Shown here in pieces: positions 1 to 7,753 of a DNA stretch of 64,000 nucleotides. A program made the translations under genes and the position numbers. Origin of the DNA: Absicoccus porci (lineage in GTDB: Bacteria; Bacillota_I; Bacilli_A; Erysipelotrichales; Erysipelotrichaceae); assembly GCF_003725415.1 (NCBI RefSeq), contig NZ_RJQC01000004.1, positions 100,305 through 164,304 of the forward strand, written 5' to 3'. Each line of letters opens with the position of its first letter. Positions within the stretch are counted from its first letter, which is position 1. Under the pieces are notes generated by a model. It was not told the DNA's origin. It searched no databases and saw only the letters and a program-made list of their open reading frames with translations.

Positions 1-926
1 TCGTCCGTATCGGCACAAGCATGCGCAATACTACCCGTACCTAAGCCAGCTTCATTGGAGAAGATCCCGCGGGATACGCCTTTTCGTAAGGCAATCATCA
101 TCGAACCAATGGTTCCCCCGGTCACAGCTTTGGGATTGAAAGCACCCACAATAATGGAAGCCAATACATGTGGCACGCGATCGATATGAATCAGTATCAC
201 ACCCAGTCCCAACACAATATATAAAATAGCCATGAACGGCACCAATCGTTCGGATACCCGTCCAATTCGTTTGATACCACCTAGTAAGACAACAGCCACC
301 AATCCCATAATGATGATACCTAAAATCAAATTAATGGATGATAGTTGACTTTCTTGTACCGCATGCATATTCAATAAAGCTTCATTGATGGCAGCAACGA
401 TCGTATTAACCTGGGTCGCATTTCCGGTCCCAAATACGGTTAATATACCTAAAATGGAATAGGCATAAGCTAAAAAGAGCCATTTATGCGATAGGCCATT
501 TTTAATGTAGTACATGGGACCTCCCACATATTCGCCATCTTTACTTTTTTCACGATACCGAACCGCCAAGGTGACTTCCGCAAATTTGGTACACATGCCT
601 AAAAAGGCAGAGCACCACATCCAGAAGACGGCACCGGGTCCACCAATTGCCACGGCTCCGGCCACACCGGCAATATTTCCAGTACCGACTGTACCGGCCA
701 GTGCTGTACAAACGGCTTGAAAAGGAGAGATCGAACCTTTTTGGGCTTTTTTTCGATCAAAGACCTTCCCAATCGTATTTTTCATGGCATCCGAAAACTT
801 ACGTACTTGTAGAAAGCGCGTACGAATCGTCAATAAGAGACCCACACCAATGATTGCCACCATCGCGGGAATTCCCCAGATAAACGTATTCAACGCTTGA
901 TTGATTTGTATAATTGTTTGTATCAT
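1..926 (-). CDS. Sodium:alanine symporter, AGCS family (3' end outside window)
   Basis: Membrane carrier that imports alanine or glycine with Na+. The first 308 residues are visible and the reading frame runs off the left edge; family members are about 450 residues long. The start is the ATG at 924-926. The protein shows successive hydrophobic helices, the family signature GTGNIAGVAG around residues 82-91, and SNEAGLGTGSIAHA near the window edge, which is also strongly conserved in AGCS carriers. It sits 35 bp downstream of kptA on the same strand and may share its transcript. Which amino acid is carried cannot be read from sequence. Confidence 0.93.
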   Translation of the reverse strand, partial: MIQTIIQINQALNTFIWGIPAMVAIIGVGLLLTIRTRFLQVRKFSDAMKNTIGKVFDRKKAQKGSISPFQAVCTALAGTVGTGNIAGVAGAVAIGGPGAVFWMWCSAFLGMCTKFAEVTLAVRYREKSKDGEYVGGPMYYIKNGLSHKWLFLAYAYSILGILTVFGTGNATQVNTIVAAINEALLNMHAVQESQLSSINLILGIIIMGLVAVVLLGGIKRIGRVSERLVPFMAILYIVLGLGVILIHIDRVPHVLASIIVGAFNPKAVTGGTIGSMMIALRKGVSRGIFSNEAGLGTGSIAHACADTD

Positions 927-961
927 GTTATACCCCTAAAACGTAGCGCTACCATCATACA

Positions 962-1507
962 CTATTTCGAAATCTTTTCCAAATATTTAACAGGAACTTG
1001 TTTCGTTAGCCAGATACCATTGGGTGATTGATAGAAACAATAGCCATCTTGGATCATTCTTTGCGTATCGATTTGATAAATAACGGGTTTTCCATGACGA
1101 GATGCCACCTTTGTAGCCGTCGGAATATCGTTGGAAAGATGCACATATAAACGTTCCATCGGCAATAATCCTTGTTTCGAAATGGAAGCCACGGATTTTT
1201 GGGCAGTCCCATGATACAAGATTTTTGGTGGAATACCGGCTTCCAATTCCAAATCAATAGGAAGAGAATGACCATAATTGGCTCGAATTTTGGTATGGTC
1301 TGCATTGAAGCTATATCTTCCTTTTTCATCACTTGCCACAATATCTTCTAACATGGGCATGGTGATAAAGCGATAGCTATCCGCATTGATCCCAGCCAAT
1401 AAATCATGGACATTGGCCCATCCATGCGCATCCAAGGAAATACCAATAACTTCGGGATGATGACGCAAGATCAAAGAAATAAATTTACTCATTTTGGTTT
1501 TATTCAT
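962..1507 (-). CDS. kptA: RNA 2'-phosphotransferase, Tpt1/KptA family
   Basis: Family enzymes transfer an internal RNA 2'-phosphate to NAD+, giving ADP-ribose 1'',2''-cyclic phosphate and nicotinamide. The 181-residue length is typical. Visible family motifs are SLILRHHPE near residues 11-19, HGWANVHDLL near 28-37, and ILYHGTAQ near 96-103, which belongs to the NAD-binding ADP-ribosyltransferase-like fold. The start codon overlaps the stop of the upstream dehydrogenase by 4 bp (ATGA), so the two are translationally coupled. Bacteria lack the tRNA splicing that needs Tpt1 in yeast, so the physiological substrate here is unknown. Confidence 0.93.
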   Translation of the reverse strand: MNKTKMSKFISLILRHHPEVIGISLDAHGWANVHDLLAGINADSYRFITMPMLEDIVASDEKGRYSFNADHTKIRANYGHSLPIDLELEAGIPPKILYHGTAQKSVASISKQGLLPMERLYVHLSNDIPTATKVASRHGKPVIYQIDTQRMIQDGYCFYQSPNGIWLTKQVPVKYLEKISK

Positions 1508-2448
1508 ACGACTTGATACTTCCTATTCAATTTATTTTGTTGCCAATCCACGATATTTTGTGCGGATTGTTGATTCATAGCTTGAAAGTTTTCGGTTGTG
1601 AATGGAGCTACATGTGGCGTCAATATCGCATTATCACAATCGATAAAAGGTGAGTCCGTACATGGTTCATGATCAAATACATCGATGGCAGCGCCACGAA
1701 TTTGATGTGACATCAATGCAGCTTTTAAAGCTTGCGTATCCACAATGGAAGCCCGGGCAATATTGATCAATACACTTTCTGGTTTCATCTTCGCAAGTTC
1801 TTCCTTGTCAATCATGCCTTTGGTTTGATTGGTCAATGGCACATTAATGGAAATATAATCACTGCTAGATAGTAAAGTATCCAAATCGGCATACTGCACA
1901 TGATACATATTGTCCCATTCTTTATGGGGATGGCGGCAATAATAGACAATGTCCATCCCAAATGGATAGGCTCTTTTCGCAATTTCTTTACCTATGCCCC
2001 CAAAACCAATCAATCCTAAGCGTCGATTCTTAGCACCCATGCTCCTTTGTCGATGCCATAGGCCTTGATGCATTTCTTTATTTTCTTGATTGATATTTCG
2101 CGCAAAATACAATAAAAAGGCCAAGGCATGTTCTGCTACGGCGGCTTCAACCAGTCCGGTAGTTCGTAATACGGCAATGTTGCGTTTCTGACAGGCAGAT
2201 ACATCAATATTATCGTAGCCAATGCCTCTTCGTGAAATCACTTGTAGATGGGAACAGGCATCCATGATCTTCGCATTGATGGGTTCGGGTCCACAAATAA
2301 CAGCTTGGGCATCTTGGATGCATTCGATCATTTGATTTGGATCCGCGCCTGGACCTAGATTCAAATAGGAATAATCAACAATTTCATTGCCTTTCAATAC
2401 TTGTTTGGCTTTTTCATCAAAATTTCGTCCTGTGATCACAATTTTCAT
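1504..2448 (-). CDS. D-2-hydroxyacid dehydrogenase (phosphoglycerate dehydrogenase-like)
   Basis: NAD(P)-dependent oxidoreductase acting on D-2-hydroxy or 2-keto acids in the cytoplasm. The start is ATG 2446-2448; upstream in-frame codons are not family-like and run into the preceding gene. The 314-residue protein has the Rossmann motif GLIGFGGIGKEIA at about 145-157 and the expected Arg/Glu/His catalytic set (R232 in INIARA, E261 in DHEP, H279 in TPHVA). It lies 2 bp after the flavin/ferredoxin gene and overlaps kptA. Substrate is not predictable: SerA, glyoxylate reductase and D-lactate dehydrogenase all share these motifs, but there is no ACT domain as in many SerA proteins. Confidence 0.88.
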   Translation of the reverse strand: MKIVITGRNFDEKAKQVLKGNEIVDYSYLNLGPGADPNQMIECIQDAQAVICGPEPINAKIMDACSHLQVISRRGIGYDNIDVSACQKRNIAVLRTTGLVEAAVAEHALAFLLYFARNINQENKEMHQGLWHRQRSMGAKNRRLGLIGFGGIGKEIAKRAYPFGMDIVYYCRHPHKEWDNMYHVQYADLDTLLSSSDYISINVPLTNQTKGMIDKEELAKMKPESVLINIARASIVDTQALKAALMSHQIRGAAIDVFDHEPCTDSPFIDCDNAILTPHVAPFTTENFQAMNQQSAQNIVDWQQNKLNRKYQVV

Positions 2449-2450
2449 GT

Positions 2451-3059
2451 TTATCTTTGAACGATAGCTTGCACCGGACAAATTGGTTCGCATTGCCCAC
2501 AATGCAGACAACGATTTTGATCAATTTGTGCGGGTGGGGCAACCGTACAATCAATACATTGTTGCGGACAAACTTGTAGACATTTACCACATTGAATACA
2601 AGCCGATGTGATGAAATAGCCACTTGGTTTTGTTTTAACATCACCCAATTGGATCAATCCTCGAGTTATATAGGATGGATCACTGATATCAAAGAATTGG
2701 CCTTCCCCTTTATCTAAAATAAATACTTGTAAGATATTGCGAGTATCTTTTGGATAGATCTTCTTCATATACGGATTCTTTTCAAAGATTTCATCCAACT
2801 TTTCATGACCAATATTGCGTACATGACCAGATAAAGAAATCGACTTCTGACCTTTGACACAAGAAAGACTGATATATTTTTGATTCATCAATTGTTCATA
2901 GAACACTTTGCCTTTGGCGGTTAAAAAATAGACACCTTTTTCATCATACAACATCATATCGATTACCCGTGTGATAGGATGTCCATTCTCATCGATGGTT
3001 GCGACCACACAGGAGTGTATGTCTTCCACTAATATTCTTAAATAGTCTTTTGTTTCCAT
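2451..3059 (-). CDS. Pyridoxamine-phosphate-oxidase-like flavoprotein fused to a 2[4Fe-4S] ferredoxin domain
   Basis: The first ~130 residues match the split-barrel PNPOx-like fold (FMN or F420 binding), with ATIDENGHPITRVIDMM and VYFLTAKGK near the start. The C-terminal third has two complete CxxCxxCxxxCP clusters: C154/C157/C160/C164 and C184/C187/C190/C194. The architecture suggests electron transfer between flavin and iron-sulfur centres; the redox partner is unknown. It is the first gene of a four-gene minus-strand run (this gene, dehydrogenase, kptA, symporter). Its promoter must lie in the 124 bp shared with the divergent toxin-antitoxin operon. Confidence 0.85.
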   Translation of the reverse strand: METKDYLRILVEDIHSCVVATIDENGHPITRVIDMMLYDEKGVYFLTAKGKVFYEQLMNQKYISLSCVKGQKSISLSGHVRNIGHEKLDEIFEKNPYMKKIYPKDTRNILQVFILDKGEGQFFDISDPSYITRGLIQLGDVKTKPSGYFITSACIQCGKCLQVCPQQCIDCTVAPPAQIDQNRCLHCGQCEPICPVQAIVQR

Positions 3060-3128
3060 AGGGTCCCTCTATTTGTTTTACTATATTATACATGGAAACG
3101 GGTACGTTGCGTTTTTGGTTCCATTTGA

Positions 3129-3157
3129 TTGACGTACAATATGTTGTACATTATAAC
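3129..3157 (+). promoter_or_regulatory. Toxin-antitoxin promoter with embedded operator
   Basis: TTGACG (3129-3134) and TATAAC (3152-3157) are separated by 17 bp. An inverted repeat, GTACAA-tatg-TTGTAC (3134-3149), fills the spacer. This is the expected place for Phd/YefM antitoxin autorepression. Promoter and palindrome are seen directly; the repressor assignment is inferred from context. Confidence 0.7.
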
Positions 3158-3183
3158 AAAAGTAAATAAAGGAGGCATACATC

Positions 3184-3447
3184 ATGTTGGCTGTTAACTA
3201 TACCTCGCTTAGAAAGAATATGAAATCATATTTCGACAAAGTTGTGAATGAATATGAAACGATGGTCGTTACTCGTAAAAACAACGAAAATGTTGTCGTT
3301 TTATCGGAAGATACCTACAATAATCTAATGGAAAATATCCATGTATTAGGCAATAAAGAAAATTATGATTGGCTCACAGAATCGAAGAAGCAATTGGAAG
3401 AGGGAAATCAAAAAAAACATGATCTAATTGAGGATGCACATGAATAA
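3184..3447 (+). CDS. Antitoxin, Phd/YefM family
   Basis: An 87-residue protein starting with the family pattern MLAVNYTSLRKNMKSYFDKV, which forms the N-terminal DNA-binding domain, followed by VVTRKNNENVVVLSEDTYNNL and a polar C-terminal tail that would wrap the toxin. It should neutralise the adjacent YoeB-type RNase and repress the operon through the palindrome in the promoter. A strong Shine-Dalgarno site (aaaggagg) lies 9 bp before the ATG. Its stop overlaps the toxin start (CATGAATAA), the usual coupling in this family. Confidence 0.92.
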   Translation: MLAVNYTSLRKNMKSYFDKVVNEYETMVVTRKNNENVVVLSEDTYNNLMENIHVLGNKENYDWLTESKKQLEEGNQKKHDLIEDAHE

Positions 3448-3693
3448 AGTTTTCACCAAAAATGGATGGATCGATTATCTATTTTGGCAAACGGAAGACA
3501 AGAAAACCTTAAAAAAATCAATCAGTTGATTAGAGATATCGAAAGAGATGGGAATGCTGGTATCGGCAAGCCCGAACCGTTGATTGGTGACTTTGCGGGA
3601 TTTTGGAGTCGAAGAATCAATAGTAAAGATCGATTAATTTATCGATTGGATGAAAACAATATTTATATCATTGCTTGTAGATATCAAGCTTGA
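3440..3693 (+). pseudogene. YoeB/Txe family toxin, reading frame shifted at an A7 tract
   Basis: The natural start is the ATG at 3440, overlapping the antitoxin stop. From there the frame encodes MNKVFTKNGWIDYLFWQTED and then hits TGA at 3527-3529. The rest of the toxin, INQLIRDIERD through WSRRINSKDRLIYRL to ACRYQA, lies in the -1 frame to 3693. Joining the two frames at the A7 run (3511-3517) gives an 84-residue protein that matches the YoeB family end to end, including the conserved C-terminal ribosome-dependent RNase residues. The junction is A AAA AAA in the zero frame, a classical -1 slippery heptamer, so it may be a frameshift mutation, a phase-variable tract, or programmed frameshifting. 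Confidence 0.8.
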
Positions 3694-3723
3694 CAAACAT
3701 TTCATTGGTTGCTAAATTTTAGA

Positions 3724-3810
3724 CAAGGGAATGAGGTACTCCCGCGATTCGTTCGAAACTGCCATTCTGGCTGATGACTTCTGAAAAGAAGCCACCAGTC
3801 TTTTTTTATT
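3724..3810 (+). promoter_or_regulatory. Fluoride riboswitch (crcB motif) with terminator platform
   Basis: The stretch from 3727 contains GGGAATGAGGTACTCCC, then AAACTGCC, then GCTGATGACTTCTG, in the order and spacing of the fluoride aptamer consensus. It merges into a hairpin (CTGG...CTTCT-gaaa-AGAAG...CCAG, 3767-3798) followed by seven T residues, a typical terminator platform. The gene directly downstream is a CLC-F type fluoride exporter, which fits the known regulon. Fluoride binding would be expected to block termination. Confidence 0.9.
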
Positions 3811-3825
3811 TTTAGGAGAGCGCAT

Positions 3826-5013
3826 ATGAAAAACATCTACAAACACATTTTCCTTGCCTTAGTTGTGGGGCTCATCGTTGGGGCCATTGATGCCCTGTTT
3901 GGTCGTGTCCTTATTTGGATCACGGATTTTCGGACCATTCACTATCTATGGTTATTGCCTTTTTTACCGCTGGCCGGTCTTTTGATTACTTGGCTCTATC
4001 ACCGTTTCAACAAAGAAAGCTTAGGTGGTATGACCTTAATTTTTGAAACTCGTTTAGACAAACGGAAAGATATTCCTTTAGCCTTGATTCCTTTAGTCAT
4101 GGTCGGTACATGGATCACCCATCTATTTGGTGGAAGTGCCGGTCGTGAAGGTGTGGCCGTACAAATTGGTGCTACGATCTCTCATTGGCTAGGTAAGAAA
4201 TGCCATCTGCCTGATAACAGTAAGATCCTTTTAGTTACGGGTATGGCGGCTGGTTTTGCCGGCTTGTTCCAAACGCCATTGGCCGCTACCTTCTTTGCGA
4301 TGGAAGTTGTGATTGCGGGCTACTTGGATGTCTATGCCTTATTACCTGCCATTCTGGCCAGTTATGTGGCTTGTTTCACATCGAATTTTCTGGGTTTACC
4401 CAAATTTGCGATTGATCTACAATCCACTCTTTCATTACATTCTGTCCATGTGATTGGTTCTATCCTTATATTAGGCATTGCCTTTGGATTGACGGGACGT
4501 CTCTTTGCGTCCGTTTTGGCCAAAGCCAAAACTTGGATGAAACATGCCTTTCCCAATCCGTATCGACGCATTGGTTTGGTTTCGATTCCGTTAGCCATTG
4601 TTTTAATTCTGTTATTTGGTGGTCGGTACAGTGGCTTAGGTACCAATCTCATCACCAATAGTTTTACTCATCAAACCATCTATGCTTGGGATTGGATCTT
4701 AAAATTAGGTTTGACCATTTTGACTCTTTCCATTGGCTTTCAAGGTGGTGAAGTTACCCCTTTGTTTTCGATTGGGGCAAGTTTAGGTGTTGTTCTTGGT
4801 TCCTTATTGGGATTGGATCCTCTGCTTTGTGCCGCTTTGGGCTATGCCGCTGTCTTTGGCAGTGCAACCAACACGCTTTTGGCACCCATCTTCATTGGTT
4901 TGGAAGTCTTTGGTGGTGTCAATATGATTCCTTTTACGTTGGTATGTATCATTGCGTATCTTGTCAATGGCAACCATTCCATTTATACTGCCCAATCCAA
5001 AGTGATATACTGA
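3826..5013 (+). CDS. Fluoride/proton antiporter, CLC-F (EriC-F) type
   Basis: Integral membrane CLC protein that expels fluoride in exchange for protons. The 395-residue, helix-rich sequence has the CLC motif GGSAGREGVAVQ (about 102-113). Instead of the chloride-channel GxFxP loop it has GGEVTPLFSIGA near 307-318, the variant typical of fluoride-specific CLCs. The upstream fluoride riboswitch supports the substrate call. The start ATG has aggaga upstream. It is followed after 21 bp by the LigB/AMMECR1 gene, possibly by read-through. Confidence 0.93.
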   Translation: MKNIYKHIFLALVVGLIVGAIDALFGRVLIWITDFRTIHYLWLLPFLPLAGLLITWLYHRFNKESLGGMTLIFETRLDKRKDIPLALIPLVMVGTWITHLFGGSAGREGVAVQIGATISHWLGKKCHLPDNSKILLVTGMAAGFAGLFQTPLAATFFAMEVVIAGYLDVYALLPAILASYVACFTSNFLGLPKFAIDLQSTLSLHSVHVIGSILILGIAFGLTGRLFASVLAKAKTWMKHAFPNPYRRIGLVSIPLAIVLILLFGGRYSGLGTNLITNSFTHQTIYAWDWILKLGLTILTLSIGFQGGEVTPLFSIGASLGVVLGSLLGLDPLLCAALGYAAVFGSATNTLLAPIFIGLEVFGGVNMIPFTLVCIIAYLVNGNHSIYTAQSKVIY

Positions 5014-5034
5014 AACTAGAAATGAGGTGGTTAT

Positions 5035-6417
5035 ATGTCCATTGTTGGTGCAATCATGGTTCCTCATCCACCGATGATCTTACCCGAAGTTGGTCGTGTT
5101 GAAGAAAAAATCATTGAACCGACCATACAGGCCTATAAACAAGCAGCAGAATTTGTGGCCAATCTGCAACCAGAAACCATTGTGCTTTCTTCCCCTCACA
5201 GTATTATGTATTCCGACTATTTACATATTTCTCCTGGTACCCATGCCGAAGGTGATATGGCTCGATTTCGTGCACCTTCCGTTCATATCGAACGCGATTA
5301 CGATCAAGAATTGAGTCAACGAGTTTGTGATCTGGCCAAAGAAAATCATTTACCAGCTGGATATTTAGGACAACGGGATCCATCTTTAGATCATGGAACC
5401 ATTGTTCCTTTGTATTTTGTGATGCAGAAATACACGAATTTCAAATTGGTTCGTTTGGGTATTTCTGGTATTTCACTAGCCGAACAGTATCATATTGGTA
5501 TGTTGATCCAACAAGCCGCTAAAGAATTGAATCGACGTATTGTCTATATTGCCAGTGGCGATCTTTCTCATAAGTTAAAAGCCGATGGTCCCTATGGATT
5601 TGATCCAAATGGTCCAATCTATGATGAAAAAATCATGGATGTCTGTGGTCGTGGTGCTTTTGATGAATTGTTGACATTTGATCCAAATTTACTACAAAAG
5701 GCCGCTGAATGTGGTCATCGATCCTTTGTGATCATGGCCGGTGCTTTGGATCGATGCAAGGTGGAAGCACATGCTTTGAGTCATCAAGATGTAACGGGCG
5801 TTGGTTATGGCGTTGTTACTTTTCAAGTATTGGGTGAAGATCCACATCGTAATTTCTTGGATCAATTCGAAGCCCAGGATAAAAAACGCATCCAAGCTGA
5901 ACGAGATCATGAAGATGCCTATGTTGCCTTAGCACGAAAAACTGTGGAATCCTATATTACCAATCGTACCGTTCCATCGATTGATGGTGTGCCACAAGAA
6001 ATGCTTGCGAATAAAGCAGGGGTCTTCTGTTCCATTCATAAAGATGGTCGTTTGCGTGGATGCATTGGTACGATTGGTCCCACCAAAGAAAACATTGCCC
6101 AAGAAATCGTTGCGAATGCAATCAGTGCCGCTACACGTGATCCGCGTTTTGATCCGATTCAAAAACATGAATTGGCTAAGTTGTCCTATAGTGTGGATGT
6201 GCTTTCCAAGCCTGAAAAAATAGATTCCCGTGATCAACTGGATGTCAAACGCTATGGTGTCATCGTTACCCACAACGAAAAGCGTGGTCTCTTATTACCA
6301 AATTTGGATGGTGTCGATACGGTATCCGAACAAATTGCGATTGCGAAACAAAAAGCCGGTATTTGGGATGATGAACCTGTCGAACTACAACGGTTTGAAG
6401 TCGTTCGTCATTATTGA
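5035..6417 (+). CDS. AmmeMemoRadiSam system protein: LigB-like domain fused to AMMECR1 domain
   Basis: Residues ~1-270 resemble class III extradiol dioxygenase (LigB/DODA) proteins, beginning IVGAIMVPHPPMILPE with His at 11 and SPHS at ~53-56, and continuing IASGDLSHKL. Residues ~290-460 form an AMMECR1 domain with the hallmark GRLRGCIGTIGPT, then SAATRDPRFDP and YSVDVLSKPE. The next gene is the matching radical SAM enzyme, only 8 bp downstream. AMMECR1, Memo/LigB-like and radical SAM proteins form a conserved triad; here two members are fused. The chemistry of this system is not something I can state from sequence. Confidence 0.88.
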   Translation: MSIVGAIMVPHPPMILPEVGRVEEKIIEPTIQAYKQAAEFVANLQPETIVLSSPHSIMYSDYLHISPGTHAEGDMARFRAPSVHIERDYDQELSQRVCDLAKENHLPAGYLGQRDPSLDHGTIVPLYFVMQKYTNFKLVRLGISGISLAEQYHIGMLIQQAAKELNRRIVYIASGDLSHKLKADGPYGFDPNGPIYDEKIMDVCGRGAFDELLTFDPNLLQKAAECGHRSFVIMAGALDRCKVEAHALSHQDVTGVGYGVVTFQVLGEDPHRNFLDQFEAQDKKRIQAERDHEDAYVALARKTVESYITNRTVPSIDGVPQEMLANKAGVFCSIHKDGRLRGCIGTIGPTKENIAQEIVANAISAATRDPRFDPIQKHELAKLSYSVDVLSKPEKIDSRDQLDVKRYGVIVTHNEKRGLLLPNLDGVDTVSEQIAIAKQKAGIWDDEPVELQRFEVVRHY

Positions 6418-6425
6418 GGTGGATC

Positions 6426-7244
6426 ATGATTTGTCAAACTTGTTTTCGTCATTGTCAGCTTGAAGAAGGACAAATCGGATTTTGTCGAGCTCGTAAGAAT
6501 CAATCTGGCCAAATTGTTTGTTGCAATTATGGGTATCTAACCGCTATGGCTATCGATCCCATTGAAAAGAAACCCTTGGCCATGTTTCATCCGGGCAGTA
6601 CCATTCTTTCGATTGGTAGTTATGGATGTAACTTAGATTGTCCCTTTTGTCAAAACTATACGATTTCTAGACAAGACAATGCTGCTCAGGCAACTTTCGT
6701 CTTGCCAGAACAGATCTTACAGATTGCCAAAAATCACAAAGAGGATCGTATGATCGGGGTTGCGTATACCTATAATGAAATGTTGTGTAGTTGGGAATAT
6801 ATACGAGATTGTGCGAAATTGATCCATGAAGCAGGTATGTTGAATGTCTTAGTTACCAATGGTACGGCAAGTCAAATGGTTTTGGATGCAATTCTTCCTT
6901 ATATGGATGCGATAAATATTGATTTAAAAAGTTTTGATGCCAAAACATATGATTCGATTCTTCATGGCAATTTGGAACAAACAATGGCTTTTATTGAAAG
7001 AGCTGTACAATCGTGTCATATTGAAATCACCACTTTGGTTGTACCAGGGATGAATGATCGTGAAAGTGAAATAGATGCGATGACCCAATGGATTGCCAGT
7101 CTAAATCCTGATATTCCGTATCATTTAACGCGTTATTTTCCAAGATATCATATGGATACACCAGCAACTAATATTTCTACATTATATCGACTAAAAGATA
7201 TTGCGAAAACTCATCTTCATCATGTATTTCTAGGAAATGTATAG
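6426..7244 (+). CDS. AmmeMemoRadiSam system radical SAM enzyme
   Basis: A radical SAM protein of about 272 residues with the cluster motif CNLDCPFCQNY (C68, C72, C75) and four extra N-terminal cysteines (C3, C6, C10, C20) that could bind another metal centre, as in the pyruvate-formate-lyase-activating-like AmmeRS family. I chose ATG 6426 because GAGGTGG precedes it; an in-frame TTG at 6414 would add four residues. It is coupled to the AMMECR1 fusion upstream, so it is likely to modify a target together with that protein. The operon ends at a hairpin directly after the stop. Confidence 0.88.
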   Translation: MICQTCFRHCQLEEGQIGFCRARKNQSGQIVCCNYGYLTAMAIDPIEKKPLAMFHPGSTILSIGSYGCNLDCPFCQNYTISRQDNAAQATFVLPEQILQIAKNHKEDRMIGVAYTYNEMLCSWEYIRDCAKLIHEAGMLNVLVTNGTASQMVLDAILPYMDAINIDLKSFDAKTYDSILHGNLEQTMAFIERAVQSCHIEITTLVVPGMNDRESEIDAMTQWIASLNPDIPYHLTRYFPRYHMDTPATNISTLYRLKDIAKTHLHHVFLGNV

Positions 7245-7273
7245 GTCAGAGCTTGCTCTGGCCTTGTTTTTTA
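7245..7273 (+). terminator. Intrinsic terminator after the AMMECR1/radical SAM operon
   Basis: GGTCAGAGC-tt-GCTCTGGCC hairpin followed by TTGTTTTTT, starting at the stop codon of the radical SAM gene. Confidence 0.8.
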
Positions 7274-7312
7274 GACATATAGTTATATAATGTAATTACT
7301 TTTTGTAATTAG
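7264..7312 (+). promoter_or_regulatory. Promoter and probable MarR operator
   Basis: TTGTTT (7264-7269) and TATAAT (7286-7291) are 16 bp apart. Just downstream are the palindrome GTAATTAC (7292-7299) and a second GTAATTA copy (7305-7311), close to the start of the marR-like gene. Such placement suits autorepression by the MarR protein; the link is inferred. Confidence 0.6.
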
Positions 7313-7321
7313 GAGTAGAAA

Positions 7322-7753
7322 ATGAACGAAAGAGAAATGTTTGATGCGTTGTATCTTGCCAAACGTATTTGGGAACTACAACCAGAATTACCATCTGGTT
7401 TAAGTTCAGGAAGTATTCATATCTTGGATTGCATCGATCAATTAAAAACGAAAAAAAGTGTGGTCTATGTCAGTGACATCAGTAATTTTTTAGAGTTGCC
7501 TCGTCCTGGCATCACCAAGGTCATTCGTCAGTTAGCCCAAATGGGCTATATCAAAAAGATAGCCGATGCGAAAGATCATCGTATGGTCCAAGTGGAATTA
7601 ACACCAAATGGGCAAGCTGTTGTCCAAAAGTATGTGACGGATTATTTTCAAACAATCGAAAAGAAGTTATCCAATGTATCGGAAACATCCATTCATCAAA
7701 TGGCACAAACCATTGAACAAATTTATCAAGTTTTATGTAAGGGGGAGAAATAA
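7322..7753 (+). CDS. MarR family transcriptional regulator
   Basis: A 143-residue winged-helix protein. The DNA-recognition part is visible as VSDISNFLELPRPGITKVIRQLAQMGYIKK, followed by the wing DAKDHRMVQVELTPNG, the strongly conserved DxRxxxxxLT-type segment of MarR proteins. Flanking helices at both ends would dimerise. It overlaps the MATE transporter by one base (TAATG), so it probably controls that pump and itself. The palindromes just before its Shine-Dalgarno site are the likely operator. The ligand is unknown. Confidence 0.9.
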   Translation: MNEREMFDALYLAKRIWELQPELPSGLSSGSIHILDCIDQLKTKKSVVYVSDISNFLELPRPGITKVIRQLAQMGYIKKIADAKDHRMVQVELTPNGQAVVQKYVTDYFQTIEKKLSNVSETSIHQMAQTIEQIYQVLCKGEK

